Assembly (NCBI GenBank): GCA_038757905.1
Contig: JBCDGG010000003.1
Span: forward strand, 1-64,000
Length of the DNA stretch: 64,000 bases
Direction of reading: 5' to 3'
Source: HLUCCA09 sp038757905
Lineage (GTDB): Bacteria > Pseudomonadota > Alphaproteobacteria > Rhodobacterales > Rhodobacteraceae
Notes under the pieces: model-generated
What the model was told of the DNA's origin: nothing
What the model saw: only the letters and a program-made list of their open reading frames with translations
Database searches by the model: none
In this document: one piece after another, positions 16,925 through 25,832 of the stretch
Position numbering within the stretch: the first letter of the stretch is position 1
Layout: every line of letters begins with the position of its first letter
Position numbers and translations under genes: made by a program

Positions 16925-16940
16925 AGGATTCGCGAATCCT
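16925..16940. promoter_or_regulatory. Second perfect palindrome in the rhaD-rhaR control region
   Basis: AGGATTCGCGAATCCT is a 16-bp perfect palindrome, two bases after the last TGATTGA copy and 30 bp before the rhaR ATG. Its sequence differs from the TGATTGA sites, so it may bind a different protein or form a leader hairpin. Confidence 0.5.
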
Positions 16941-16969
16941 CGCACGGTCGGCGGCCAAGGGAGTTGTCG

Positions 16970-17773
16970 ATGCACGAAAAGGAACGACACAGAATCATCC
17001 TGTCCGCCGTCGAAGACCGGCCGGTGGTGACCGTCGTCGATCTGTGCAGCCTGACAGGCGTGTCCGAGGCCACGATCCGCCGCGATATCGCGACCCTTCA
17101 CATGCAGAAGAAGGTCCGCCGGGTGCGCGGCGGCGCCGAGGCGATCACGCCGCCGCAGATCATCGGCCTCGCGGGGCGCACCTTCGCGGTGAACGAGACG
17201 ATCCAGATCAAGGAGAAACAGGCGATCGCGCGCGCCGCCGTGGATCTTTGCGAAGACGGCGAGTCGATCATCATCAACGGCGGCACCACGACGTTTCAGA
17301 TGGTGCACCCGCTGGCCTCGCGCCGGGTGCAGATCTTCACGAACTCCTTCCCGATCGCCGAGCATCTGCTGAAGCATTCCAAGAACAACATCATGCTGTC
17401 CGGCGGTATGATCTACCGCGAGCAGAACGTTATCCTGTCGCCGTTCGAGAACGATGTGACCCGCAACTTCTATGCGCGGCGCATGTTCATGGGCGCCCAG
17501 GGCCTGGGCCCTCTGGGGCTGATGGAAGCCGATCCGCTGCTGATCCAGGCCGAACAGAAGCTGATCGGACAGGCCGATGAGCTGGTCGTGCTGGCCGACA
17601 GTTCGAAGTTCGCGCAGCGCTCGAGCCTCGTGCTCTGCCCATTGGACCGGATCAGCACCGTCATCACGGACGAGGGCATTCCGGACAAGGCGGCCCAGAT
17701 GCTGGAGGCCGCGGATGTGACGCTCATCGTCGCTCCGGCCGGCGCCGCTCAGCAGGAAGGAGCGGCTTCGTAA
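16970..17773 (+). CDS. rhaR: RhaR, DeoR-family regulator of rhamnose genes
   Basis: A 267-residue transcription factor with an N-terminal DeoR winged helix-turn-helix (VVTVVDLCSLTGVSEATIRR, about residues 20-40) and a C-terminal sugar-phosphate-sensing DeoRC domain (MLSGGMIYREQN, FMGAQGL, ADSSKF). The ATG at 16,970 has AAGGGAG at good spacing; an upstream in-frame start at 16,916 would run through the operator cluster. It heads the plus-strand operon rhaRSTPQUK and diverges from rhaDA, the same arrangement as in Rhizobium leguminosarum, where RhaR is a negative regulator. A rhamnose-derived inducer is inferred. Confidence 0.9.
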   Translation: MHEKERHRIILSAVEDRPVVTVVDLCSLTGVSEATIRRDIATLHMQKKVRRVRGGAEAITPPQIIGLAGRTFAVNETIQIKEKQAIARAAVDLCEDGESIIINGGTTTFQMVHPLASRRVQIFTNSFPIAEHLLKHSKNNIMLSGGMIYREQNVILSPFENDVTRNFYARRMFMGAQGLGPLGLMEADPLLIQAEQKLIGQADELVVLADSSKFAQRSSLVLCPLDRISTVITDEGIPDKAAQMLEAADVTLIVAPAGAAQQEGAAS

Positions 17774-17819
17774 CGCGCACAAGACAAGGCAAACGTCGCA
17801 TTCAGGGAGGAAATGAAAC

Positions 17820-18821
17820 ATGAGACGTCGCACGTTCACTTCGCTCGTCGCCGGGCTCGGATTCGCCGCGGGCATGATGGGCACAACCGCCATGGCGCAG
17901 GACGACATGCGCATCGCGTTGGTCGTCAAGGCCCTGGGCATCGGCTTTTTCGAAGCGGCCGCAGAAGGCGCCGAGGAGGCCGCGGCCGAGCTTGGCAATG
18001 TCGAGATCATCTATACCGGCCCGACCGACACGACGGCAGAAGGCCAGATCGAGGTGATCAACGCGCTGATCGCGCAGGGCGTGGACGCCATCGCCATTTC
18101 GGCCAACGACCCCGACGCGCTGGTGCCCGCCCTCAAGAAAGCGCAGCAGCGCGGGATCACTGTGATCTCCTGGGATTCCGGTGTGGCGGAGGAGGGGCGC
18201 GCGATGCATCTCAATCCGTCCTCCAACGCGCTGATCGGAAACATGATCATCAAGCTGGCTGCCGATCATCTGCCCGACGGGGGCCAGGTGGCGGTTCTGT
18301 CGGCCTCGGCCACCGCGACGAACCAGAACATCTGGATCGAAGAGATGAACAAGGTGATGGGCAACTATCCCGGCATCCAGGTCGCTGCGACGGTCTACGG
18401 CGACGATCTGGCCGACAAATCCTACCGCGAGGCGCAGGGGCTAATGCAGTCCTACCCCGATCTGGACGCGATCATCGCGCCGACCAGCGTGGGCATCGTG
18501 GCGGCTGCGCAAGCCGTGGAGGATGCCGGCAAGGTGGGCGAGATCAACGTCACCGGCCTCGGACTGCCCTCGGAAATGGCCGGGGCGATCGCATCGGGCG
18601 CGTCGAAGTCCTTTGCCATCTGGAACCCGATCGATCTGGGGTATTCGGCCGCAATGCTGGCCCATGCGCTGGCCACGGGCGCGGCGGAAGCAAAGCCGGG
18701 CGCCGAGATCCCGATGGGGCGGATGGGGTCTGTCACGCTCGACGACACGAACTCCGCCGCAATGGCCGATCCGTTCGTCTACGACAGCTCGAATATCGAC
18801 CAGTTCAAGTCGATCTTCTGA
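17820..18821 (+). CDS. rhaS: RhaS, rhamnose-binding periplasmic protein
   Basis: A 333-residue type I periplasmic binding protein. The signal peptide has a basic start (MRRRTFTSL) and cleavage after TAMA, leaving QDDMRIALVVKALGIGFFEA. The core motifs GVDAIAISANDPDALVPALKKAQQRGITVISWDS and YPDLDAIIAPTSVG are typical of ribose/rhamnose receptors. AGGGAGGAAA precedes the ATG. The gene follows rhaR by 46 bp and is followed by the ATPase and two permeases, forming a CUT2-type importer whose sugar is named from the neighbouring rhamnose enzymes. Confidence 0.93.
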   Translation: MRRRTFTSLVAGLGFAAGMMGTTAMAQDDMRIALVVKALGIGFFEAAAEGAEEAAAELGNVEIIYTGPTDTTAEGQIEVINALIAQGVDAIAISANDPDALVPALKKAQQRGITVISWDSGVAEEGRAMHLNPSSNALIGNMIIKLAADHLPDGGQVAVLSASATATNQNIWIEEMNKVMGNYPGIQVAATVYGDDLADKSYREAQGLMQSYPDLDAIIAPTSVGIVAAAQAVEDAGKVGEINVTGLGLPSEMAGAIASGASKSFAIWNPIDLGYSAAMLAHALATGAAEAKPGAEIPMGRMGSVTLDDTNSAAMADPFVYDSSNIDQFKSIF

Positions 18822-18886
18822 TCCGGCCCGTTGCCCTGGCGCGCGACTTCGGCGCCGGGGCGGCACTTCAGCGAGATTGAGGCCCA

Positions 18887-20449
18887 ATGCTGGTGCAGGC
18901 TCCAACGGCGGCGTCCGATCAAAGGGCGCCCGATCACGTGGCCGCGGGAGAGGCCCCGGTCCTTGCGCTCGACGCGGTGTCGAAGTCGTTTCCGGGCGTC
19001 AAGGCGCTGTCGGAGGTGTCGCTGGAGCTCTACCCCGGGCAGGTCACCGCCTTGGTGGGGGAGAACGGCGCGGGGAAGTCGACCGTCGTCAAGATCCTGA
19101 CCGGCATCTACCAGGCCGATAGCGGCGCCATCGTGATGGACGGACAGACGGTGCACCTGGCCTCCGCGCAGGCGGCCGCGGAGGCCGGCGTGACGGCGAT
19201 CCATCAGGAGACGGTGCTCTTCGACGAGTTGTCGGTCGCGGAGAACATCTTTCTCGGCCACGCTCCCAAGGGCAGGTTCGGCCTGATCGACCGGGCAGCG
19301 ATGGTGCGCCGGGCCGGAGAGATCCTGCGCAGCATCGGGGCCGAGGTCGACCCCACGCATCTGCTGAAGGAGCTGGGGATCGCCAACAAGCACATGGTGG
19401 CCATCGCACGGGCGCTGTCGATCGATGCGCGCGTCGTGATCATGGACGAACCGACCGCCGCGCTCTCGCACAAGGAGATCGAAGACCTTTACGATCTGGT
19501 CGAGAGCCTGAAGACCCAGGGCAAGGCGATCCTGTTCATCAGCCACAAGTTCGATGAGATCTTCCGCATCGCCGACCGCTACACCGTGTTCCGGGACGGC
19601 GCGTTGGTCGGGGCCGGCGACATTTCCGACGTGACCGAGGCGGAGCTGATCAAGATGATGGTGGGGCGCGACGTCAGCCAGATCTTCCCCGACCGGACGC
19701 GCCGGATCGGCGACGAGGTTCTGGTGGTGGCTGACTACAACCACCCCACGGAGTTCGCCGATATCGGCTTCACGCTTCGGCGAGGCGAGATCCTGGGCGT
19801 CTACGGCTTGGTCGGCGCGGGGCGCTCCGAGTTCATGCAGGCGCTCTTCGGCATCACGCGCGCCGCGCGCGGGACGGTGCATATCGATGGAGCCGCCGTG
19901 ACGATCCGCTCCCCGGCCGACGCCATCGGGCACGGGATCGTCTACGTGCCCGAGGACCGGGGGCGGCAAGGCACGATCTCTGCCCTGCCGATCTTTCAGA
20001 ACGTGTCGCTGCCCTCGCTCGGGCGAACCTCGCACAAGGGCTTTCTGCGGCTGGCGGAGGAGTTCAAGGTGGCCCGCGCCTATTCTGAACGGCTGGAGTT
20101 GCGCGCCGCCGCTCTGGATGCGCCCGTCGGCACCCTATCGGGCGGCAACCAGCAGAAAGTAGTGATCGCCAAGTGGCTGGCGACCCAGCCGAAGGTGATC
20201 ATTCTGGACGAGCCCACCAAGGGCATCGATATCGGGTCGAAGGCCGCCGTGCACGAGTTCATGGCGGAGCTGGCCGCACAGGGGCTGGCGGTGATCATGG
20301 TCAGCTCCGAGATCCCCGAGATCCTGGGAATGTCGGACCGCGCGCTCGTGATGCGCGAAGGGCGCATCGCGGCCGAACTGCAGGGGGACGCGCTTTCGCC
20401 CGAGACCCTCGTCCGCCATGCCGCCGGGATAGGGGCGGGCCGATGCTGA
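18887..20449 (+). CDS. rhaT: RhaT, double-ATPase subunit of the rhamnose importer
   Basis: A 520-residue CUT2-family ATPase with two fused nucleotide-binding domains. The first has an intact Walker A (GENGAGKST near residue 58) and Walker B (VVIMDEPTAALS near 180). The second has the usual degenerate Walker A (GLVGAGRSE near 310) but a good signature (LSGGNQQKVVIAKWL) and Walker B (VIILDEPTKGID). About 20 extra residues precede the first beta strand. Its stop overlaps the rhaP start. The name follows rhizobial usage and is unrelated to the E. coli RhaT symporter. Confidence 0.93.
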   Translation: MLVQAPTAASDQRAPDHVAAGEAPVLALDAVSKSFPGVKALSEVSLELYPGQVTALVGENGAGKSTVVKILTGIYQADSGAIVMDGQTVHLASAQAAAEAGVTAIHQETVLFDELSVAENIFLGHAPKGRFGLIDRAAMVRRAGEILRSIGAEVDPTHLLKELGIANKHMVAIARALSIDARVVIMDEPTAALSHKEIEDLYDLVESLKTQGKAILFISHKFDEIFRIADRYTVFRDGALVGAGDISDVTEAELIKMMVGRDVSQIFPDRTRRIGDEVLVVADYNHPTEFADIGFTLRRGEILGVYGLVGAGRSEFMQALFGITRAARGTVHIDGAAVTIRSPADAIGHGIVYVPEDRGRQGTISALPIFQNVSLPSLGRTSHKGFLRLAEEFKVARAYSERLELRAAALDAPVGTLSGGNQQKVVIAKWLATQPKVIILDEPTKGIDIGSKAAVHEFMAELAAQGLAVIMVSSEIPEILGMSDRALVMREGRIAAELQGDALSPETLVRHAAGIGAGRC

Positions 20450-21426
20450 GAGCGCTGGTCAGATCGCGCGAGGTGCTGCTGGTCAGCGCGATTGCGCTGC
20501 TCTTGGCGGTGATCGCGGCGCGGTTCCCCGCTTTCGTGGCCCCCGCGAACCTTGTCCATGTCTTCAATGACACCTCGCCGCTGATCCTTCTGGCGATCGG
20601 TCAGATGATCGTCATCCTGACCAAGTGCATCGACCTGTCCGTTGCGGCGAACCTCGCCCTGACCGGGATGGTGGTGTCGATGATCAACGTCGCGGCGCCG
20701 GGCGTGCCGGTGGGCGTGATCCTGCTCCTGGCCGTTGCGCTCGGCGCGGGGCTCGGCATGGTCAACGGGCTGCTCGTCTGGAAGCTGAGCATTCCGCCCA
20801 TCGTTGTCACGCTGGGGACGATGACGATCTTCCGCGGCGTGATCTTCCTGCTCTCTGACGGGAAGTGGGTGAACAGCCACGAGATGTCGCCGGCCTTCAA
20901 GGCCCTGCCCCGGGCCGAGGTGCTCGGCCTGCCGGTGCTGAGCTGGATCGCACTGTTTGCGGTGATCGTGTTCGCCATCGTCATGACCCGCACGACGCTC
21001 GGACGCGCCTTCTACGCGGTGGGCGGCAACCCAAAGGCGGCGACCTATGCCGGGATCGACGTGGGCCGGACCCGGTTCTGGGCCTTCACCATTTCGGGCG
21101 CGCTGGCCGGTCTGACGGGCTATCTCTGGGTGTCGCGCTACGCGGTGGCCTATGTGGACATCGCGAGCGGGTTCGAGCTCGACGTGGTGGCCGCCTGCGT
21201 CATCGGCGGCGTGTCGATCATGGGCGGGATCGGGTCGGTCGGCGGGGCGGTTCTCGGCGCGCTCTTTCTCGGCGTGATCAAGAACGCGCTGCCGGTCGTC
21301 AACATCTCGCCCTTCTGGCAACTGGCGATCTCGGGCGGCGCGATCATCATCGCCGTGGCTCTCAACGCCCAAGCCAATCGCGACAAGGGGCGCATCATCC
21401 TGAAGCGCGCGGAGCACGCGACATGA
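20443..21426 (+). CDS. rhaP: RhaP, rhamnose ABC permease
   Basis: A 327-residue inner-membrane permease of the CUT2 (BPD_transp_2) family with about nine or ten helices. Conserved segments are ILTKCIDLSVAANLALTGM, NGLLVWKLSIPPIVVTLGTM, GRAFYAVGGNPKAATYAGI and CVIGGVSIMGGIGSVGGAVLG. The ATG at 20,443 lies inside the last codons of rhaT (7-bp overlap), and the stop overlaps the rhaQ start as ATGA, so translation is coupled. Confidence 0.94.
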   Translation: MLRALVRSREVLLVSAIALLLAVIAARFPAFVAPANLVHVFNDTSPLILLAIGQMIVILTKCIDLSVAANLALTGMVVSMINVAAPGVPVGVILLLAVALGAGLGMVNGLLVWKLSIPPIVVTLGTMTIFRGVIFLLSDGKWVNSHEMSPAFKALPRAEVLGLPVLSWIALFAVIVFAIVMTRTTLGRAFYAVGGNPKAATYAGIDVGRTRFWAFTISGALAGLTGYLWVSRYAVAYVDIASGFELDVVAACVIGGVSIMGGIGSVGGAVLGALFLGVIKNALPVVNISPFWQLAISGGAIIIAVALNAQANRDKGRIILKRAEHAT

Positions 21427-22406
21427 GCCAGACCGAACGCTTCATCCCGGATCGTCTGCACTCGCCCCTGCAACGGCGGCTGAGAAGCTGGGAGAGCCTG
21501 CTCCTTCTGGTGGCCATCCTGATCTTCACCGCCAACAGCTTTGCCACCCCGTACTTCCTGAACGCCTGGAACCTCTCCGACGCGACGTTCAACTTCACCG
21601 AGAAAGCCATGATCGCTTTCGCCATGGCGCTGCTGATCATCTCCGGCGAGATCGACCTGTCGGTCGCCTCCATCATCGCGCTGGCCTCGACGGCGATGGG
21701 CGCGGCGGTTCAGGTCGGGGTCGGGACGCCGGGCCTCGTCGTGATCGGCCTCGCGGTGGGGGTGATCTGCGGCGCCGTCAACGGGCTGCTGGTGACCCGG
21801 CTCGGCCTGCCGTCGATCGTGGTGACCATCGGCACGATGAGCCTCTTTCGCGGCATAAGCTATATCGTTCTGGGCGATCAGGCCTTCCGCGGCTATCCGG
21901 CCGACTTTGCCTATTTCGGCCAGGGCTATGTCTTCTGGGTGATCTCGTTCGAGTTCTTGCTCTTTGCCCTTCTCGCCGGGATCTACGGAGTGCTCCTGCA
22001 CAAAACGAACTTCGGCCGCGCCGTCTATGCCATCGGCAACAATCCCACGGGGGCGCTCTTCTCAGGCATCCGCGTGGCACGCGTGAAGTTCGTGCTGTTC
22101 CTGCTGACGGGGCTGATGTCCGGTGTGGCCGCGATCTGCCTGACCTCGCGCCTCGGCTCGACGCGCCCCTCGATCGCCTTTGGCTGGGAGCTGGAGATCG
22201 TGACCATGGTGGTTTTGGGGGGCGTCAGCATTCTGGGCGGATCGGGTTCGATCCCCGGCGTGGTCATCGCCGCCTTCGTCATGGGGCTTGTAACGTTCGG
22301 CCTGGGCCTGCTGAACGTGCCCGGGATCGTGATGTCGATCGTTGTCGGGGCCCTGCTGATCGCGGTGATCGCGCTGCCCCAACTCTGGCAACGGCAGGAG
22401 AGGTGA
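21423..22406 (+). CDS. rhaQ: RhaQ, second rhamnose ABC permease
   Basis: A 327-residue CUT2 permease, paralogous to RhaP: IISGEIDLSVASIIALASTA, NGLLVTRLGLPSIVVTIGTM, GRAVYAIGNNPTGALFSGI and MVVLGGVSILGGSGSIPGVV occupy the equivalent places. The two permeases probably form the heterodimeric channel. The start is the ATG at 21,423 in an ATGA overlap with rhaP; the stop overlaps the rhaU ATG (TGATG). Confidence 0.94.
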   Translation: MSQTERFIPDRLHSPLQRRLRSWESLLLLVAILIFTANSFATPYFLNAWNLSDATFNFTEKAMIAFAMALLIISGEIDLSVASIIALASTAMGAAVQVGVGTPGLVVIGLAVGVICGAVNGLLVTRLGLPSIVVTIGTMSLFRGISYIVLGDQAFRGYPADFAYFGQGYVFWVISFEFLLFALLAGIYGVLLHKTNFGRAVYAIGNNPTGALFSGIRVARVKFVLFLLTGLMSGVAAICLTSRLGSTRPSIAFGWELEIVTMVVLGGVSILGGSGSIPGVVIAAFVMGLVTFGLGLLNVPGIVMSIVVGALLIAVIALPQLWQRQER

Positions 22407-22720
22407 TGGAGAAATACGCGTTCAGGATGCGCCTCAAACCCGGCTGTCGCGACGCCTACAGGCAGCGGCACGACAAGATCTGGCCGGAGCTCGTCGACCT
22501 TCTGCGCGGGGCCGGCATCTCGGATTACTCGATCCACCTCGACGAGCAGACGAACTGCCTGTTCGGCGTCCTGTGGCGGACCGAGGATCACGGGATGGAT
22601 CGCCTGCCCGAGCAGGAGATCATGCAGAAGTGGTGGGCGCATATGGCCGACCTCATGGAAACCTGGCCCGATAACGAGCCGGTGGCGGTGCCGCTGACGC
22701 CCGTGTTTCACATGCCATGA
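22406..22720 (+). CDS. rhaU: L-rhamnose mutarotase
   Basis: A 104-residue enzyme that interconverts alpha and beta anomers of L-rhamnose, giving the isomerase its preferred form. The catalytic Tyr/His pair is visible as Y18 and H22 in AYRQRHDKIWPEL, and the QKWWAHMADLMET motif closes the active site, as in E. coli RhaM (YiiL). The ATG at 22,406 overlaps the rhaQ stop and has GGAGAGG upstream; a GTG one codon earlier is a less likely start. The stop overlaps the kinase start as ATGA. Confidence 0.93.
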   Translation: MEKYAFRMRLKPGCRDAYRQRHDKIWPELVDLLRGAGISDYSIHLDEQTNCLFGVLWRTEDHGMDRLPEQEIMQKWWAHMADLMETWPDNEPVAVPLTPVFHMP

Positions 22721-24129
22721 CGGGCGGCCATGTCGCGGTCATCGATATCGGCAAGACCAACGCCAAGCTTGCCCTTGTCGATCCGACCGATCTGTCCGAG
22801 ATCGCCGTGGTCACGCAGCCGAATACGGTGCGACCCGGGCCGCCCTACCCGCATTTCGACGTCGAGCGGCATTGGGCGTTCCTCCTCGACAACCTGCGAA
22901 GCCTTCACGGAGAGCATGGCGTGGCGGCGATCACGATCACCACCCACGGCGCGGCCGCCGCGCTGATCGGCCGGGAGGGTGCGCTCGCCGCGCCGATCCT
23001 AGATTACGAGTACACGGGCCCCGAACGCCTCGCGCCAGCCTATGACGCCCTGCGCCCGCCGTTTTCCGAAACGGGGTCGCCCCGCCTGGCGATGGGTCTG
23101 AACGTCGGCGCACAACTCCACTATCAGTTCGAAACCCTCCCGGGCGTCAGGGCGGCCACCCGGTCCGTCGTTACCTATCCGCAATACTGGGCGTTGCGGC
23201 TGACCGGCGTCGCGGCGACGGATGTCACCTCGCTCGGCGCCCATACCGATCTGTGGAATCCGTTCGAGGGGCGGTTCTCCGCCCTGGTCGACCGGCTCGG
23301 CCTCGCCGGCAAGATGGCGCCGCCGCGCCCGTGCGGCGATGTCCTGGGGCCGATCCTGCCGGAGATCGCCACGCGCACCGGCTTGCCCGCGGACACACCC
23401 GTGCATTGCGGCCTCCACGATTCCAACGCCTCGCTGGTGCCGCATCTTCTGCACCGGAGCGCCCCTTTCAGCGTCTTGTCGACCGGAACATGGGTCATCG
23501 CGATGGCCGTCGGCGGGGCTCCCGTCACGCTCGACCCGGCTCGCGATACGCTCGTCAACGTCAATGCCTTCGGCGACCCGGTGCCTTCCGCGCGCTTTAT
23601 GGGCGGACGCGAGCATGACCTTGCCACGGGCGGGGCCTATCCGGAGCCGACCGCAGCCGACATTCGCCGCGTGCTGACGGCCGGCACGATGCTGCTGCCC
23701 GCCCTTGTGCCGGAGATCGGTCCGTTCGCGGGACGGAAAGCCCGCTGGGTCGGGGCCGAGCCCGAAATGGGAACGGTCGCACGCGGGGTCTGCACCGGCC
23801 TTTACCTCGCGCTCGTCGCCAGCCAGTGCCTCGAGTTGATCGGCCATCGGGGCCCCATCGTCGTGGAAGGGCCCTTTGCCGCCAACATGGGCTTCAAATG
23901 GATGCTCGGCGCGGCGACCGGCTGCAGCGTTGAAACGAGCGGCGGGACGACGGGCACGAGCCAGGGCGCCGCTTTGCTGGCCCATCGGGGAGCGCGCGCG
24001 CCAGGCCCGCCATCGGTCCGGTCCGCCCCGGCGCCAGAGCCCGCACCGCCCCGAGAAACGGTGACGTTGCTGGAACGCTATGCACGGGAGTGGAGGAGGC
24101 ACGCGCAGCACGGGGCACCAAGCCGGTGA
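22717..24129 (+). CDS. rhaK: RhaK, rhamnulokinase (FGGY family)
   Basis: A 470-residue sugar kinase phosphorylating L-rhamnulose to rhamnulose-1-phosphate, the RhaD substrate. Motifs of the FGGY/actin-like ATPase fold are the phosphate-1 loop DIGKTNAKLALVD at residues about 9-21, the substrate-region CGLHDSNASLVPHL near 230, and the second phosphate motif VLSTGTWVIAM near 250. It belongs to the rhizobial-type kinases rather than E. coli RhaB. The C-terminal 40 residues are a Pro/Ala-rich linker and a basic helix. It is last in the rha operon, overlapping rhaU by 4 bp. Confidence 0.9.
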   Translation: MTGGHVAVIDIGKTNAKLALVDPTDLSEIAVVTQPNTVRPGPPYPHFDVERHWAFLLDNLRSLHGEHGVAAITITTHGAAAALIGREGALAAPILDYEYTGPERLAPAYDALRPPFSETGSPRLAMGLNVGAQLHYQFETLPGVRAATRSVVTYPQYWALRLTGVAATDVTSLGAHTDLWNPFEGRFSALVDRLGLAGKMAPPRPCGDVLGPILPEIATRTGLPADTPVHCGLHDSNASLVPHLLHRSAPFSVLSTGTWVIAMAVGGAPVTLDPARDTLVNVNAFGDPVPSARFMGGREHDLATGGAYPEPTAADIRRVLTAGTMLLPALVPEIGPFAGRKARWVGAEPEMGTVARGVCTGLYLALVASQCLELIGHRGPIVVEGPFAANMGFKWMLGAATGCSVETSGGTTGTSQGAALLAHRGARAPGPPSVRSAPAPEPAPPRETVTLLERYAREWRRHAQHGAPSR

Positions 24130-24508
24130 GGGCCGACGCCCGCGTGCAGCCAGCCGCTCCCGCAGGGATCGATGCGACCCATCTTCGCCCACGGGTCGGG
24201 ACAAGTACGGATGCGTGCGCTTGTCGTCCGGCGGGTGGCACCGGTCCGCAGCGGGTGGCTAGAGATAGAAAGGCACCCAGGGCATGTGCACGATCCGGCC
24301 ATTATCGACAGACACGGCCGTCCGATCCCTGCCCGCTGCCAATGGTCGGCGGGCGGGCCCGATGCGCGATGCGGAAAGCATGGGCCCCAACCCGCACCGC
24401 GCTTCACCTCCCTGTGACGGGCGGACATGTCCGCTTGGCACGCGGGCCGGCGCCCCCCACTCTGGAGTACCAGGCACATACCCGCCTCGATTGCAGGACC
24501 ACAGACCC
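24130..24508. other. 379-bp intergenic region after the rha operon
   Basis: No supported gene. Open frames cross it in several phases because of high GC. On the minus strand a frame ends with VDNGRIVHMPWVPFYL at about 24,259-24,306, which looks more protein-like than its surroundings, but I cannot match it to a family. No clear terminator hairpin is seen. Confidence 0.45.
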
Positions 24509-25738
24509 ATGGAAAAGATCTCGTTTCCCGGCGCCTTGGGCGCACCGCTCGCCGCCCGGCTCGACCGGCCCGACGGCCCGCAGCGCGCAACGGCCCTCTT
24601 CGCGCATTGCTTCTCATGCTCGAAGGATATCGCGGCCGCGCGCCGGATCTCGGCGCGTCTGGCCGCCATGGGCATCGCCGTGCTGCGGTTCGATTTCACC
24701 GGGCTCGGCCATTCCGACGGCGAGTTCGCCAACACCACGTTCACCTCGAATGTGGGTGACCTGAAGGCCGCCGCGGACTGGCTCGCCGCGCAGGAAATGG
24801 CGCCGAGCCTGCTGATCGGCCATTCGCTGGGCGGCGCCGCCGTGCTGAAGGCCGCCGCCGAGATCGACAGCGTGCGCGCCGTCGCGACCATCGGGGCGCC
24901 CTTCGATCCCCACCACGTGACGCACAACTTCGCCCACGCGCTCGACGAGATCGAGGCCCAGGGCAAGGCAGAGGTCACGCTCGGCGGGCGGCCCTTCACC
25001 ATCGGGCGCGACTTCGTGCACGACACCGCGCAGGCGGAACTGGGCAAGGCGATCGGCTCCATGAAGCGCGCGCTTCTGGTGCTGCACGCCCCGCTCGACG
25101 CGACCGTGGGCGTCGAGAACGCCTCCGACATCTTCATGGCCGCCAAACACCCCAAGAGCTTTGTCACGCTCGACGGGGCGGACCATCTTCTGACCCGCGC
25201 CGCCGACGCAGAATACGCCGCCGAAGTGATCGCGGCCTGGGTTGTCCGCTATATCGAGCTTGCCCCCATGGAGGCGCCGAAGGGTGCACCGGAGGGCGTG
25301 GTGCGCAGCTCCGAGGGCGATCCGGCCGGGTTTCTTCAGGATATCGCCGCCGGGCCCGATCACATCCTGATCGCCGACGAGCCGAAGGCCTATGGCGGCA
25401 CGGATCGCGGCCCGACGCCCTATGGCCTCGTCTCCGCGGGGCTTGCCGCCTGCACCTCGATGACGATCCGCATGTATGCGCGACGCAAGGGGCTGGCGCT
25501 GGAGCATGTCTGGGTCGACGTCACCCATGACAAGGTCCATGGCAGTGACGCCGAAGGGGCAGAGGCGGCGAGCCCGAAGATCGACCGGTTCTCCCGCGTC
25601 GTGCACCTGCAGGGCGATCTGACGGCCGCGGAGCGGGCGCGGCTGCTCGAGATTGCCGACAAATGCCCGGTCCACCGCACGCTGGAGGCCAGCGCCGAGG
25701 TGATCACCACCGAAGCCGAGGTGACCGAACCCGCCTGA
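24509..25738 (+). CDS. Alpha/beta hydrolase-OsmC fusion protein
   Basis: A 409-residue two-domain protein. The N-terminal alpha/beta-hydrolase domain (about 1-255) has the nucleophile elbow GHSLGG near residue 109 and the late Asp/His pair around HAPLDATVGVENA and DGADHLLTRA. The C-terminal OsmC/Ohr-like domain (about 270-405) has the two redox cysteines in AACTSMTIRMYARRKG and KCPVHRTLEA, as in peroxide-reducing OsmC enzymes. This fusion is known as a bifunctional alpha/beta hydrolase/OsmC family and may detoxify organic hydroperoxides or esters. The ATG at 24,509 begins MEKISFPG; longer upstream frames are intergenic. Confidence 0.9.
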   Translation: MEKISFPGALGAPLAARLDRPDGPQRATALFAHCFSCSKDIAAARRISARLAAMGIAVLRFDFTGLGHSDGEFANTTFTSNVGDLKAAADWLAAQEMAPSLLIGHSLGGAAVLKAAAEIDSVRAVATIGAPFDPHHVTHNFAHALDEIEAQGKAEVTLGGRPFTIGRDFVHDTAQAELGKAIGSMKRALLVLHAPLDATVGVENASDIFMAAKHPKSFVTLDGADHLLTRAADAEYAAEVIAAWVVRYIELAPMEAPKGAPEGVVRSSEGDPAGFLQDIAAGPDHILIADEPKAYGGTDRGPTPYGLVSAGLAACTSMTIRMYARRKGLALEHVWVDVTHDKVHGSDAEGAEAASPKIDRFSRVVHLQGDLTAAERARLLEIADKCPVHRTLEASAEVITTEAEVTEPA

Positions 25739-25832
25739 GGCTCGACCGGCGCGGGGGCCGACAGCGCCCGCGCCACCGCTGGACATCCCCGAAGGCGCAG
25801 GGCACACCGCCCTCGCAGACAGGGAGGTGCCG

